Shown: positions 54,808-64,000, counted from the first letter of the stretch. The stretch is DNA of 64,000 bases from Rhizobium sp. SL86 (GCF_026672545.1 NZ_JAPPRJ010000001.1:620001-684000); one strand, 5' to 3'. Notes: generated by a model from the sequence alone, not told the origin. Program-made: numbers and translations.

Positions 54808-56243
54808 ATGGCCGGTCTCCCATCCAGCGGGAACACCTTCGACGGATTGAGCAGCCATTGCGGATCGAAGGCGGCGCGCACCGCCATCTGCTGGTCGAGA
54901 TCGGCCGTGCTGTACTGGTGGCGCATCAGGTCGCGCTTTTCGATGCCGACACCGTGTTCGCCGGTCAGGCAGCCACCCGCATCGACGCAGAGCTTCAGGA
55001 TCTCGTTGCCGGCGGCTTCCGCTTTGGCCGCCTCGTCGGGATCATTGGCGTTGAACAGGATCAGCGGATGCATGTTGCCATCGCCGGCATGGAAGACATT
55101 GGCCACGCGAAGGCCGAAACCCTTGACGATCTCGTCGGTGCGTTTGAGCACATAGGACAGCTGGCTGAGCGGCACCGTTCCATCCATGCAGATATAATCG
55201 GCGATGCGGCCGGTGGCGCCGAAGGCGGATTTGCGGCCCTTCCAGATCAGTGCGGCCTCGGTTGCCGACTGGCATTCCTTGACGCGCTTGACGCCATGAC
55301 GGCGGGCGATCTCGACGATCGCGGCAAGCATCGCATCCATCTCGGCCTCGGATCCCTCCACCTCGACGATCAGCAGCGCGCCGACATCGAGCGGGTAACC
55401 GGCCTTGGCGAAGGCCTCGCAGATCTCGATCGCCGGTTTGTCCATAAATTCGATCGCCACCGGAATGATGCCGGCGCCGATGACATCGGCGACGCAGGCG
55501 CCCGCCTCTTCCGAGGTTTCGAAACCGAAGAGCACGGGGCGCGCGCCCTCGGGCTTGGCGATCAGCCGCACCGTCGCCTCGATTACGATGCCGAGCTGGC
55601 CTTCCGAGCCGCAAACAAGGCCGAGCAGGTCGTAACCTGCGGCATCCAGATGTTTGCCGCCGAGTTCGATCACCGTGCCGTCCACCAGCACCAGTTTGAC
55701 GCCCAGCAGGTTGTTGGTGGTGACGCCATATTTCAGACAGTGGGCACCACCGGAGTTCATGCCGATATTGCCGCCGATGGTGCAGGCGAGCTGTGAACTG
55801 GGGTCGGGCGCGTAGAAAAATCCGTCCGGCCCCACCGCATCCGAAATGGCGAGGTTGGTGACACCCGCCTGGACCACGGCACAACGGTTCACCAGATCGA
55901 CCTCGAGGATCTTCGCCATCTTCGACAGGCCGATCACCAGCGCATCCTCCTGCGGGATCGCGCCGCCGCAGAGCGAGGTGCCGGCACCGCGCGGCACAAC
56001 CGGCACGCCATACCGATGACAGTATTTCAGCACGGCGGAAACCTGCGCCGTCGTTTCCGGCAGGGCAACCGCGAGCGGCAGCCGGCGATAGGAGACGAAG
56101 GCGTCGGTCTCGAAGGGCACCAGTTCGCGCGGCTCATGCACCAGACAGTCCGGCGGCAAAAGCTCCAGCAGATCGGCAATGATCGTTGCGCGTCGCGACA
56201 GAATATCCTGCCGCGGTTTCAGGAATTGGATGCTTGCGGACAC
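54804..56243 (-). CDS. glcD: Glycolate oxidase, catalytic FAD subunit GlcD
   Basis: 479 residues. VPVVPRGAGTSLCGGA, GGNIGMNSGGAHCLKYG and GCLTGEHGVGIEKR are diagnostic of the GlcD FAD oxidases. It oxidises glycolate or a related 2-hydroxyacid. The GTG at 56243 has GGAGGAGA just upstream and is preferred to the longer ATG frame. First gene of glcDEF; no GlcC-like regulator is adjacent. Confidence 0.95.
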   Translation of the reverse strand: MSASIQFLKPRQDILSRRATIIADLLELLPPDCLVHEPRELVPFETDAFVSYRRLPLAVALPETTAQVSAVLKYCHRYGVPVVPRGAGTSLCGGAIPQEDALVIGLSKMAKILEVDLVNRCAVVQAGVTNLAISDAVGPDGFFYAPDPSSQLACTIGGNIGMNSGGAHCLKYGVTTNNLLGVKLVLVDGTVIELGGKHLDAAGYDLLGLVCGSEGQLGIVIEATVRLIAKPEGARPVLFGFETSEEAGACVADVIGAGIIPVAIEFMDKPAIEICEAFAKAGYPLDVGALLIVEVEGSEAEMDAMLAAIVEIARRHGVKRVKECQSATEAALIWKGRKSAFGATGRIADYICMDGTVPLSQLSYVLKRTDEIVKGFGLRVANVFHAGDGNMHPLILFNANDPDEAAKAEAAGNEILKLCVDAGGCLTGEHGVGIEKRDLMRHQYSTADLDQQMAVRAAFDPQWLLNPSKVFPLDGRPAI

Positions 56244-56402
56244 GGTGTCTCCTCCAACTGGCCCCTTCCTTCCTCCCACGGTTGGCGAAGGCCTTCAAGC
56301 GCTCCCTATGTCGCATGTAAATGCCGTTCGACCACCCTATCTATAAAACTGTCTGCTTATATTAAGCCGGACGCAACTTCCCCATGCGAAACTTGTTGCA
56401 AA

Positions 56403-56416
56403 GGTGCCGAGGCACC
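56403..56416. promoter_or_regulatory. Palindrome between glcD and the NUDIX gene
   Basis: GGTGCC-GA-GGCACC, a perfect inverted repeat in the AT-rich divergent region. May be an operator for either gene; binding protein unknown. Confidence 0.3.
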
Positions 56417-56504
56417 GCAGAATTCGCAAAAATGTCGTAATTGAACAGCTGTGCAACGCAGGAATCGTGCTATCTAACAGTTCACATAAGGAGTCATAAA
56501 CTCG

Positions 56505-57008
56505 TTGAACCTTCTCGATCGCATCACCACCAACCTCATCCTCCTGCTGCGACGCCCGCCGGAACAGCAATACGCCGCTTTGTGCTATCGACAGGACACC
56601 CTGTCGGGCGTTCAGGTGTTGCTGTTGACCAGCCGTGAAACGCGGCGCTGGGTGATTCCGAAGGGTTGGCCGATGAAGAAGAAGAAACCTCATGCGGTGG
56701 CCGAAAGAGAGGCCTATGAAGAGGCTGGTGTTCGCGGCAAGGCGGAAAAGGAACCTCTCGGCTTTTTCACCTATCTGAAGCGGCTGAAGAGCGGGCTGAC
56801 CGTACCGGTGCGCGTGCAGGTTCACGCACTCGCCGTCGACAGCATGCTGGAGGATTTTCCTGAAAAGGGCAGCCGCCAGCTGGAATGGGTGCCGTGTGAA
56901 GAAGCAGCCAAACGGGTTCGCGAGACCGAGTTGCGTGACCTGATCCTGGCGTTTTCCCACCGTTTTCCGATCGCTGTCGAGACGAAGATGCGGGCCGTCG
57001 GCCGCTGA
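56505..57008 (+). CDS. NUDIX hydrolase, probably on (di)nucleoside polyphosphates
   Basis: 167 residues. WVIPKGWPMKKKKPHAVAER then EAYEEAGV is the Nudix box with Lys instead of the first Glu; the REAYEEAGV catalytic part is intact. The PKGWP form is typical of diadenosine-polyphosphate or similar hydrolases in rhizobia. TTG at 56505 is the probable start (AAGGAG 12 bases upstream). Clean-up of signalling nucleotides is inferred. Confidence 0.82.
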   Translation: MNLLDRITTNLILLLRRPPEQQYAALCYRQDTLSGVQVLLLTSRETRRWVIPKGWPMKKKKPHAVAEREAYEEAGVRGKAEKEPLGFFTYLKRLKSGLTVPVRVQVHALAVDSMLEDFPEKGSRQLEWVPCEEAAKRVRETELRDLILAFSHRFPIAVETKMRAVGR

Positions 57009-57080
57009 CATGAATGTCGCATTTGAGGTCTACGGTGGCTCGCGGGCCCATCCTCATCTGCGGGAAAGACGCAAGCCGAC

Positions 57081-58622
57081 GTGAACGCCACCCCTGACGA
57101 TCTGCAGCGAAAGGCCCGCGATACCAAGGCCCGGCGGAAAGACACGCTCGACAAGGATCTCGAGAAGATCACCTATGTCGAATACGCCTCACAGAACGTC
57201 TCGCGCGGCATCGTCGTCCCGAGCCTCGTCTTCCTGCTGCTGATCGTCATTACCCTGCTGTTCGTCGTCTCGCTGCTCGGCCATTCCGCGTTGGTCATCC
57301 CGATCATCGCCTGCCTGGTCGCAGCCTACATGGCCATGAATATCGGCGCGAACGATGTTGCCAACAACATCGGCGCGGCTGTCGGCGCACGGGCGTTCAG
57401 CCTCGGGCTTGGCCTTGCGATTGCCGCCGTCTGCGAAATTGCTGGCGCACTGATTGCCGGCGACCGGGTGGTCGACACGATTGCCAACGGCATTTTGCGG
57501 CCCGCCTATTTCTCCCATCCCGACTACCTGCTCTGGAGCATGATGGCGGCGCTTTTGGCGGCGGCGATCTGGATCAACATCGCCACCTGGATGAGCGCGC
57601 CGATCTCGACCACCCATTCGATCGTCGGGAGTGTGATGGGGGCAGGCCTTGCCGCCGCCGGACTGCCCGCCGTCAACTGGACGATGCTGGTCGGCATCAC
57701 GGTGAGCTGGCTGATGTCTCCGCTGCTCGGTGCACTGATTGCCATCGCGGTGCTGGCCTTCATCCAGACCACGATCGTCTACACGCCGGACAAGATTGCG
57801 GCTGCGCGGCGCTGGGTGCCGATCCTGATCGGTCTGATGTTCGGCGCTTTCACCATCTATCTCTCCCTGCAACTGATCAGCCCGCCGGATCGCGGAAGTT
57901 TTGCCGGCATGCTGGCGACGGGTTTTGTGGTGGGGCTGGCGACCTGGGGCCTCTCCGTTCCCCTCGTCCGCCGGCAGTCGGAGGGTCTGGAAAACCGCAA
58001 CCAGTCGCTTCGCCACCTGTTCCGGGTGCCGCTGATCTTTTCGGCGGCGCTGCTGTCCTTCGCGCACGGCGCCAATGACGTGGCCAATGCCGTCGGGCCG
58101 CTTGCTGCGATCGTCAGGCTGGCGCAGGGGCAGGCAGGAACCGGCGACACCGACGTTCCCCTCTGGGAACTGATGATCGGTGGCCTTGGCATTTCGCTCG
58201 GCCTGTTGCTGTTCGGCCCGAAGCTGGTGCATCTGGTGGGCAAGGAGATCACCAAACTCAATCCGTTGCGCGCCTATTGTGTGGCGCTGTCTGCCGCCAT
58301 GACGGTGATCCTCGCCTCCGCCATCGGCATGCCGGTCAGTTCCACCCATGTGGCGGTTGGCGCCATCTTCGGCGTCGGCCTGTTTCGCGAATGGTACATC
58401 CGAAACTCCAAGCGCCGGCAGGCCTATCTCAGGATGAAGGCCGGTGGCGAACTGCCGCCTTCCAAGGAGGAAGCAGAGGCCAATCCCGACGAGGCGCGGC
58501 GGCGTTATCTCGTGCGGCGCTCGCACCTGCTCACCATCGTTGCCGCCTGGACGATCACCGTTCCGGCATCCGCCGCCCTTGCAGCCGCGCTCGCCTTGGT
58601 TATGTTCCGGCTCTTCATCTAG
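57081..58622 (+). CDS. PiT-family inorganic phosphate transporter
   Basis: 513 residues. Two signature copies, NIGANDVANNIGAAVG and HGANDVANAVGPLAA, and about ten membrane helices define PiT, which imports metal-phosphate with protons. The N-terminal 45 residues are charged and the internal loop is short. GTG at 57081 is the start. Low-affinity phosphate uptake expected; rsmE follows 21 bases later. Confidence 0.92.
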   Translation: MNATPDDLQRKARDTKARRKDTLDKDLEKITYVEYASQNVSRGIVVPSLVFLLLIVITLLFVVSLLGHSALVIPIIACLVAAYMAMNIGANDVANNIGAAVGARAFSLGLGLAIAAVCEIAGALIAGDRVVDTIANGILRPAYFSHPDYLLWSMMAALLAAAIWINIATWMSAPISTTHSIVGSVMGAGLAAAGLPAVNWTMLVGITVSWLMSPLLGALIAIAVLAFIQTTIVYTPDKIAAARRWVPILIGLMFGAFTIYLSLQLISPPDRGSFAGMLATGFVVGLATWGLSVPLVRRQSEGLENRNQSLRHLFRVPLIFSAALLSFAHGANDVANAVGPLAAIVRLAQGQAGTGDTDVPLWELMIGGLGISLGLLLFGPKLVHLVGKEITKLNPLRAYCVALSAAMTVILASAIGMPVSSTHVAVGAIFGVGLFREWYIRNSKRRQAYLRMKAGGELPPSKEEAEANPDEARRRYLVRRSHLLTIVAAWTITVPASAALAAALALVMFRLFI

Positions 58623-58643
58623 AGTTTTCTTCAGGACGGACGA

Positions 58644-59381
58644 ATGCGCGCCAATTTCCGCATGCAGCGGCTTTTCATCGAGGCTCCCCTGGCAGCCGGG
58701 CTGACGCACGAAACCACCAGCGAACAGTTCAACTATCTGATCAACGTGCTGCGCATGCAGGACGGCGACGAGGTTCTGGTGTTCAACGGGCAGGACGGCG
58801 AATGGAAGGCGGTCCTTCGCCTGCCGAGCCGCAAGAGACTGATGCTCGAAATGGTCGAGCAGACGCGCCCGCAATCTCCCCTGCCCGACCTGCATTACCT
58901 GTTCGCGCCGCTGAAGGTCGGCCGGCTGGACTATCTGGTGCAGAAGGCGGTGGAAATGGGGGCCGGCCTGCTGCAGCCGGTGATGACCCAGCATGTGCAG
59001 GGCAAGATCACCAGCCTGGAGCGCCTTTCGGCCAATGTCATCGAGGCGGCGGAACAGTGCGGCGTGCTGGCCGTGCCGGAGGTGCGGGCACCGGTGAAGC
59101 TCAGGGATCTTCTGGAGCGCTGGCCGGCCGATCGCCGGATCATCTTCTGCGATGAAGGGGCCGAAAGCCACAACCCGCTGCCGATCCTGAAGGGCATCTC
59201 CGAACGGTCGCTCGCCCTCCTCATCGGACCGGAAGGCGGCTTTTCCGAGGAGGAACGGCAGTTGCTGCACAGCCTGCCATTCGTCACCGCCATCCCGCTC
59301 GGACCGCGTATCCTGCGCGCCGATACCGCCGCCGTTGCGGCACTTGCCGTGGTGCAGGCCAGCCTTGGTGATTGGCAGTGA
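58644..59381 (+). CDS. rsmE: 16S rRNA (uracil1498-N3)-methyltransferase
   Basis: 245 residues. [48 protein letters not shown] and [18 protein letters not shown] are SPOUT-class RsmE signatures. It methylates U1498 of 16S rRNA. ATG at 58644 (MRANFRMQR). Confidence 0.95.
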   Translation: MRANFRMQRLFIEAPLAAGLTHETTSEQFNYLINVLRMQDGDEVLVFNGQDGEWKAVLRLPSRKRLMLEMVEQTRPQSPLPDLHYLFAPLKVGRLDYLVQKAVEMGAGLLQPVMTQHVQGKITSLERLSANVIEAAEQCGVLAVPEVRAPVKLRDLLERWPADRRIIFCDEGAESHNPLPILKGISERSLALLIGPEGGFSEEERQLLHSLPFVTAIPLGPRILRADTAAVAALAVVQASLGDWQ

Positions 59382-59509
59382 AAGCAGTCGTGAGACTGGC
59401 GCTGACAGTGCTTTAAAAGAAATTCACTTGCGCCCCAGAGTGATCCGGTACAAGCAGCATTTCCCGAAGTGCGCCTTCGGACAGGTATTTTGAGGACAAG
59501 GTCGACTTC

Positions 59510-60883
59510 ATGGCCCGCGACACCACCGATCACACCCCTCTCGGCTCCGTTTCCGAGCTGACTGCCTACATCGCGAAGGGGTGCAAACCGAAGGAAAGTT
59601 TCCGCATCGGCACCGAGCACGAGAAATTCGCCTTCTTCCAGGCGGATCATTCGCCGGTGCCCTATTTCGGTGATCGCAGCATCTCGGCCCTTCTGCGCGG
59701 CATGCAGGAGAAGCTCGGCTGGGAACCGATCATGGACGGCGAAAACATCATCGGGCTTGGCGAACACGGCGGCATGGGCGCGATCTCGATCGAACCCGGT
59801 GGCCAGTTCGAACTCTCCGGTGCACCGCTGGAGACGCTGCACGACACCTGTCGCGAATCCAACCAGCATTTGTCCGTCCTGCGCCAGATCGCCGAGCCGA
59901 TGGGCATCCGCTTCCTCGGCATTGGCGGCAGCCCGAAATGGGCGCTGGCCGACACGCCGCGCATGCCGAAATCGCGTTACGAGATCATGACCCGTTACAT
60001 GCCGAAGGTCGGCAGCCACGGGCTGGACATGATGTACCGCACCTGCACGATCCAGGTGAACCTCGACTTTTCCTCGGAAGAGGACATGGCCCGCAAGATG
60101 CAGCTTTCCTTGAAGCTGCAGCCGCTTGCTACCGCACTCTTCGCCTCCTCTCCGTTTACCGAAGGCAAACCGAACGGGCTTTTGTCCTGGCGCGGCGAGA
60201 TCTGGCGCGACACCGACAATGCCCGCGCCGGCCTTCTGCCGCAGGCCTTCGAACCGGGCTTCGGTTTCGAGCAATATGTGGAATGGGCGCTCGACGTGCC
60301 GATGTATTTCATCGTGCGTGATGGCCGTTACCATGACTGCACGCATGTGACCTTCCGGCAGTTCATGAATGGCGCGCTGAAAGGCGAGGTCGCGCAGTGG
60401 GAACCGACGCTCGGCGACTGGACCAACCATCTCGGCACTCTCTTCCCCGATGTGCGGCTGAAGCGGTACCTGGAAATGCGCGGCGCCGATGGCGGCCCGT
60501 GGCGTCGGATCTGCGCACTGCCAGCCTTCTGGGTCGGGCTTCTTTATGACGATGGCGCGATGGCGGCGGCCGAAGCGTTGACCCGCGACTGGACCTATGC
60601 CGATGTGCTGGCGCTGCGCGACGCCGTGCCCGCAAAGGCGCTGTCGGCCCAAATTGCCGGCCGTTCACTGCTGGACGTAGCGCGCGAGGTGATCGGCATC
60701 TCCACGCAGGGCCTGAAGGCCCGGGCGCGAACGAATGGCGACGGCCAGGACGAAACCATTTTCCTGCAGACGCTCGAGGAGATCCTGGCCAAGAAGCGCA
60801 CGCTGGCCGAGGATCTGCTGGCCCTCTACAACGGTCGCTGGAACGGCAGCGTGGAACCCGTGTTCGACGAGTTTCAATATTGA
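59510..60883 (+). CDS. gshA: Glutamate-cysteine ligase, plant/alphaproteobacterial type
   Basis: 457 residues. FRIGTEHEKFAF, SIEPGGQFELSGAPL, RTCTIQVNLDFSSEEDM and HVTFRQFMNGAL identify the GCS2-type ligase of rhizobia and plants. It makes gamma-glutamylcysteine, the first step to glutathione. Ends in FDEFQY. A 128-base leader precedes it. Confidence 0.95.
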   Translation: MARDTTDHTPLGSVSELTAYIAKGCKPKESFRIGTEHEKFAFFQADHSPVPYFGDRSISALLRGMQEKLGWEPIMDGENIIGLGEHGGMGAISIEPGGQFELSGAPLETLHDTCRESNQHLSVLRQIAEPMGIRFLGIGGSPKWALADTPRMPKSRYEIMTRYMPKVGSHGLDMMYRTCTIQVNLDFSSEEDMARKMQLSLKLQPLATALFASSPFTEGKPNGLLSWRGEIWRDTDNARAGLLPQAFEPGFGFEQYVEWALDVPMYFIVRDGRYHDCTHVTFRQFMNGALKGEVAQWEPTLGDWTNHLGTLFPDVRLKRYLEMRGADGGPWRRICALPAFWVGLLYDDGAMAAAEALTRDWTYADVLALRDAVPAKALSAQIAGRSLLDVAREVIGISTQGLKARARTNGDGQDETIFLQTLEEILAKKRTLAEDLLALYNGRWNGSVEPVFDEFQY

Positions 60884-60980
60884 AATCAATGTGAGCGGGG
60901 GTTGAACAAACCGGTTTCGCAGGAAGCTTTTCCAGTTATAGTGACTGGACAACAAGAGATTCCAGAGAGGAGCCGACCTG

Positions 60981-61859
60981 ATGTTGCCCCTGTTCGACAT
61001 GATGCTGAAGGCGCAGAACGGCGCCGCCATGGACACCATGGCAAAGCAGTTCAACCTGGCCCAGGAACAGGCGGCGCAGGCCATGGCAGCGCTGCTGCCG
61101 GCCTTCTCCTCCGGTTTCAAGCGGACGGCCAACAACCCCTACGACTTCATGACCCTGATGAACGGCGCCTATTCCGGCAGCTATGCGAAATATTTCGAGG
61201 ACATGACGAAGGCCTTCACCCCCCAGGGTATGGCAGACGGCAATGCCGTGCTGGAAAAACTGTTCGGCTCGCAGGACGTGACGCGCGCGATTGCCAACAA
61301 TGCCGCGCAGCTGACGGGCGTCGGCCAGGACATTCTGATGCGCATGATGCCGGCCATGGCCGATACGCTGATGGGCGGCCTGTTCAAGCAGATGACCGGC
61401 CAGATCAATGGCGGTCCGTTTTCGGCGGAGGCCATGGGCCAGATGACCCAGCAATGGCTGCAGGCGATCGGTTTTGCGCCAAAACCCAAGCCGCAGCCGA
61501 TTCCCTTCGACAATCCAATGTTCCAGGCCATGCGCGTGATGTGGGGGCTGGAAAAGCCGACCGCGCCGCAGCCTTCGGCCAATCCCTTCCTGGACAATCC
61601 CTTCACCAAGGCTTTCCAGGAGATGATGAACAGCACCTTTGTCCAGAAACCGGCGACGCCGGAACAGCCGACGTCCAAGACGTCAGAACCGGCGCCGGAG
61701 GCCGCACGACAGGATTACGACAAGATCCAGGCCATGCTGAACACCATGTTCGACAGCGGTGTCGAGGTGCAGAAGGCCTATCAGAAGAACATGGAAGCGA
61801 TTTTCGAAGGGTATATGCGCGGCACCTCCGCGGAGGCCGGCAAACCCGCATCCGCCTGA
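60981..61859 (+). CDS. DUF937 domain protein
   Basis: 292 residues. Met/Ala/Gln-rich helices (MDTMAKQFNLAQEQAAQAMAALLPAF; DVTRAIANNAAQLTGVGQDILMRMMPAMADTLMGG) match DUF937. A Pro-rich middle and a phasin-like C-terminal helix (DYDKIQAMLNTMFDSGVEVQKAYQKNMEAIFEGYM) follow. No signal peptide. Function unknown; phasin-like granule or membrane binding is only a suggestion. Confidence 0.78.
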   Translation: MLPLFDMMLKAQNGAAMDTMAKQFNLAQEQAAQAMAALLPAFSSGFKRTANNPYDFMTLMNGAYSGSYAKYFEDMTKAFTPQGMADGNAVLEKLFGSQDVTRAIANNAAQLTGVGQDILMRMMPAMADTLMGGLFKQMTGQINGGPFSAEAMGQMTQQWLQAIGFAPKPKPQPIPFDNPMFQAMRVMWGLEKPTAPQPSANPFLDNPFTKAFQEMMNSTFVQKPATPEQPTSKTSEPAPEAARQDYDKIQAMLNTMFDSGVEVQKAYQKNMEAIFEGYMRGTSAEAGKPASA

Positions 61860-61897
61860 CCTCTCAACTCCAAACTCCGAACGGCGGACATGAAAAG

Positions 61898-61924
61898 GCC
61901 CGGCGCGGTGAAAACCGGCCGGGC
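61898..61924 (-). terminator. Terminator for the DUF1127 gene
   Basis: GCCCGGC ... GCCGGGC with TTTT on the minus strand, 49 bases past the DUF1127 stop and between convergent genes. Confidence 0.6.
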
Positions 61925-61972
61925 AAGAAGCAGGGTTTATTGGCGTTACCCTGCGGGGAAAACTGGTGGCGT

Positions 61973-62272
61973 TCAGCTCCGCTGCGGCATTGCAGCGGAG
62001 CGTGAGCCGCGAAGACGAAGGTGGCGCGGCAGAAGCTTGTACGGGTCATCCAGCATGCCGGAGCGGTTGACGGCGACGTCCACGTCGCGCCGGGTCAGAC
62101 CGATATCCTGAAGCTGGTAATCCTCGAGATCATTCAGTGCGTTCATGGCCTTGCGATTGCGCAGAGCATGCAGAACGGATTTGACGAAGCTTGCCACTTC
62201 GGCAACGAGGCGCGTTTCGGGCGTCCGGGCGGCGGACGGGGCGCGGGTGGTCATCCGTTCGATCGTGCTCAT
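61973..62272 (-). CDS. DUF1127 small protein
   Basis: 99 residues. The DUF1127 core NDLEDYQLQDIGLTRRDVD follows a helix, then a basic tail. These short Arg-rich alphaproteobacterial proteins affect RNA turnover or phosphate/carbon control in some species. Start at 62272 with AAAGGA upstream. Divergent from a LysR regulator across 171 bases. Confidence 0.85.
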   Translation of the reverse strand: MSTIERMTTRAPSAARTPETRLVAEVASFVKSVLHALRNRKAMNALNDLEDYQLQDIGLTRRDVDVAVNRSGMLDDPYKLLPRHLRLRGSRSAAMPQRS

Positions 62273-62443
62273 GATGCAATTCCTTTCTGCAGGCACGCGA
62301 AAACCTTCCCTTCCGGGGCGGGCCGGAAGGGAGACAGCAGGGGCGGTGGGAAACCCTTTTGGACTGTGCTGACCCTTGCGTTATGCGAAATCTCTATTGA
62401 TCAGTCCAACGAATGTTTCTAATGATATGCATCAAACACACTG

Positions 62444-63409
62444 ATGGATCTTCTCATGTCCGCTCCGCTTGATATCGACCAGTTGCAGACCTTCATCGCC
62501 ATCGTTGATACCGGCAGCTTTACCAAGGCTGCGGACCGTGTCTTCAAGACGCAAAGTGCCGTCTCCATGCAGATGCGACGTCTGGAGGAGCGGGTCGGCA
62601 AACAGCTGTTTGCCAAGGATGGCCGCGGCAACCGCCTGACGGCGGAGGGTGAGAAGCTTCTGAATTACGCGCGCCGGATCATCCGGCTGAACAATGAGGC
62701 GATTGCCGCCTTCGACGACAACCGGCTGGAAGGCACGCTCCGGATCGGTACGCCGGATGATTATGCCGACCGTTACATGCCGGAAATCATCGGTCGTTTT
62801 GCCAAGACGCATCCCAATGTCGAGCTCTACATCGTGTGCGAACCATCCGTGGACCTGGCCGAGAAGATGGCGCGCGGCGAACTGGATATCGCACTCGTCA
62901 CCCACAATCCCCGCGCTCGGCAATCGGATGTGGTGCGGACCGAACCACTCTGCTGGGTGGCGTCCGCCAACCACCCCTTGCGCGACGACGCCCCCGTGCC
63001 GCTCGCCGTCGGCCGGCGCGACTGTAACTGGCGCCAGCTTGCCTGTTCGGCACTCGATGCGGATGGCCGCGACTATCAGGTGCTGTTCACCAGCTGGTCG
63101 TCGACCGTCGTTGCGGCTGCGGTTCTCGCCGGCATGGCGGTCTCCGTTCTGCCGGAATCGGCGCTACGGCCCGGCATGAAGGTGCTGAGCCAGTCGGACG
63201 GGTTCCCGCCACTGGCTCCGGTGCAGATCGGCCTGATGAAACGGCCTGGCCTCTCGACCTCGCTGATGACGGCGATTACCGACCACATCACCGCCTGCCT
63301 CGACAACATCTCGCCAGCGGTTGCCCCGGACGATCTCGACGCCGACATGAAGGCCTATGGCCGCTCGGCCACCCGCATGCGTGCGCCGCAGTTGATGCCC
63401 GGCTGGTAA
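62444..63409 (+). CDS. LysR-family regulator (LrhA/HexA-like)
   Basis: 321 residues. Winged helix-turn-helix LQTFIAIVDTGSFTKAADRVFKTQSAVSMQMRRLEERVGKQLF then a substrate-binding domain (LRIGTPDDYADRYMPEIIGRFAKTHPNVELYIV). The DYADRYMP and the divergent DUF1127 gene suggest control of that gene. Start MDLLMS at 62444; MSAPLD at 62456 is possible. Ligand unknown. Confidence 0.9.
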   Translation: MDLLMSAPLDIDQLQTFIAIVDTGSFTKAADRVFKTQSAVSMQMRRLEERVGKQLFAKDGRGNRLTAEGEKLLNYARRIIRLNNEAIAAFDDNRLEGTLRIGTPDDYADRYMPEIIGRFAKTHPNVELYIVCEPSVDLAEKMARGELDIALVTHNPRARQSDVVRTEPLCWVASANHPLRDDAPVPLAVGRRDCNWRQLACSALDADGRDYQVLFTSWSSTVVAAAVLAGMAVSVLPESALRPGMKVLSQSDGFPPLAPVQIGLMKRPGLSTSLMTAITDHITACLDNISPAVAPDDLDADMKAYGRSATRMRAPQLMPGW

Positions 63410-63430
63410 GGCTTCCGTTCTCCGCGGCAC

Positions 63431-63462
63431 AAAAAAGGCGCGCCTCCCCTCGGATGCGCGCC
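63431..63462 (-). terminator. Terminator of the chemotaxis receptor gene
   Basis: On the minus strand GGCGCGC ... GCGCGCC is followed by six Ts, just past the MCP stop and before the convergent lysR stop. Confidence 0.8.
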
Positions 63463-63486
63463 CCGTGTTCCATCGCTCAGAGCTGT

Positions 63487-64000
63487 TCAGGCCGCGGCCC
63501 GAGCCGAACCGGCGCGTGATGGGCGATTGCCCCGCTGCTGTTCCGTCAGGGTGAAATCTGCGACGAGTTCCGACAGTTGCCGCGATTTCGTCCGCATCAC
63601 CGTCGTCGCAGCGGTGGATTCCTCGACCATGGCGGCGTTCTGCTGCGTGGCGCGGTCCATCTGGGCGACGGATTCGTTGATGTTCTGGATGCCGCTTGCC
63701 TGCTCGCGGGCCGAGCTTGCGATGGCGGCAATCACCTCGTCGATCTCCGCCACCTTCTGGACGATGCCGTTCAGGGTCTGGCTCGTGCTTTCCACCAGCG
63801 CCACCCCGTGTTTCACCTGATCCGAACTCGTGGAGATCAGATTGCGGATATCCTTGGCGGCTTCTGCCGACCGTTGGGCCAGCGCACGCACTTCCGAGGC
63901 GACGACGGCAAAACCCTTGCCGGCATCCCCGGCGCGCGCGGCTTCCACGCCCGCGTTCAGGGCCAGGAGGTTGGTCTGGAAGGCGATCTCGTCGATCACG
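63487..64000 (-). CDS. Methyl-accepting chemotaxis protein (5' part beyond the window)
   Basis: Only the last ~170 residues are visible. [44 protein letters not shown] is the conserved MCP hairpin that contacts CheA/CheW, followed by the descending helix ([25 protein letters not shown]) and a basic tail without a CheR-tethering pentapeptide. Sensor and membrane parts lie outside. Confidence 0.93.
   Translation of the reverse strand, partial: VIDEIAFQTNLLALNAGVEAARAGDAGKGFAVVASEVRALAQRSAEAAKDIRNLISTSSDQVKHGVALVESTSQTLNGIVQKVAEIDEVIAAIASSAREQASGIQNINESVAQMDRATQQNAAMVEESTAATTVMRTKSRQLSELVADFTLTEQQRGNRPSRAGSARAAA

Noticed and set aside
57189..59270. 693-codon minus-strand frame opposite the PiT and rsmE genes
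   Set aside because: Antisense shadow with His/Gln/Asp-rich composition and no family match.

Overview
The window looks like chromosomal DNA of a rhizobial alphaproteobacterium (Rhizobiaceae: Rhizobium, Agrobacterium, Ciceribacter or a close relative). GC is about 62%. Typical alphaproteobacterial features include the GGDEF-EAL/PAS regulators, DUF2093, DUF4170, DUF1127 and DUF937 genes, a short HisG that depends on HisZ, a plant-type GshA, a CIRCE-controlled groESL and rhizobial palindromic intergenic repeats. No rRNA or tRNA gene, insertion sequence, prophage or CRISPR array was recognised. About 53 protein genes are supported; two are cut by the window ends (a cell-wall hydrolase at the left, a chemotaxis receptor at the right).

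Layout. 1-5.5 kb: cell-wall hydrolase, Kup potassium and CorA magnesium transporters, Mrp/ApbC ATPase. 5.5-6.8 kb: a 400-base intergenic region with a sigma-54-like promoter facing a strong hairpin (candidate small RNA), then an AT-rich orphan LuxR gene. 6.7-11 kb: an IclR regulator divergent from a four-gene sugar operon (SDR dehydrogenase, KDGal kinase, KDPGal aldolase, SMP-30 lactonase), most of an oxidative De Ley-Doudoroff galactose route; the dehydratase is missing here. 11-15 kb: a PRC-barrel exported protein and a two-gene signalling module (PAS/receiver protein and GGDEF-EAL protein). 15-17.5 kb: mutL and DUF2093. 17.5-23.2 kb: a lipid A/Kdo envelope run, read leftward as pmbA-cysQ-DUF4170-waaA-HAD-lpxK. 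23-29 kb: CPA2 antiporter, patatin, rsmD, a pseudouridine synthase with a very long basic disordered tail, and tadA.

29-38 kb: lipoprotein, ileS, a VapBC-like toxin-antitoxin pair, ribF, a HAD phosphatase and a chrBA chromate pair, ending at the groESL operon (38.4-40.4 kb) with CIRCE and a clear terminator. 40.5-46 kb: esterase-like hydrolase, DoxX, and hisS-hisZ-hisG with rhizobial repeats around them. 46-50.3 kb: small accessory genes (RHH protein, methyltransferase-like protein, His-rich/DUF305 exported pair, HAD, two Tag-family glycosylases). 50.4-52.3 kb: two L,D-transpeptidases and an inverted pair of heptamer arrays. 52.3-56.3 kb: glcDEF glycolate oxidase. 56.5-64 kb: NUDIX, PiT phosphate transporter, rsmE, gshA, DUF937, DUF1127, LysR and a partial MCP.

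Most of the window is ordinary core chromosome. The parts that stand out are the candidate sigma-54 small RNA locus, the low-GC luxR, the low-GC patches inside ileS and hisS, the toxin-antitoxin insertion, the disordered tail on the pseudouridine synthase, the kinase-less PAS/receiver protein paired with a diverged GGDEF, and the convergent Tag paralogues. No clearly new multi-gene system was found; the candidates are stated with what would confirm or refute them.
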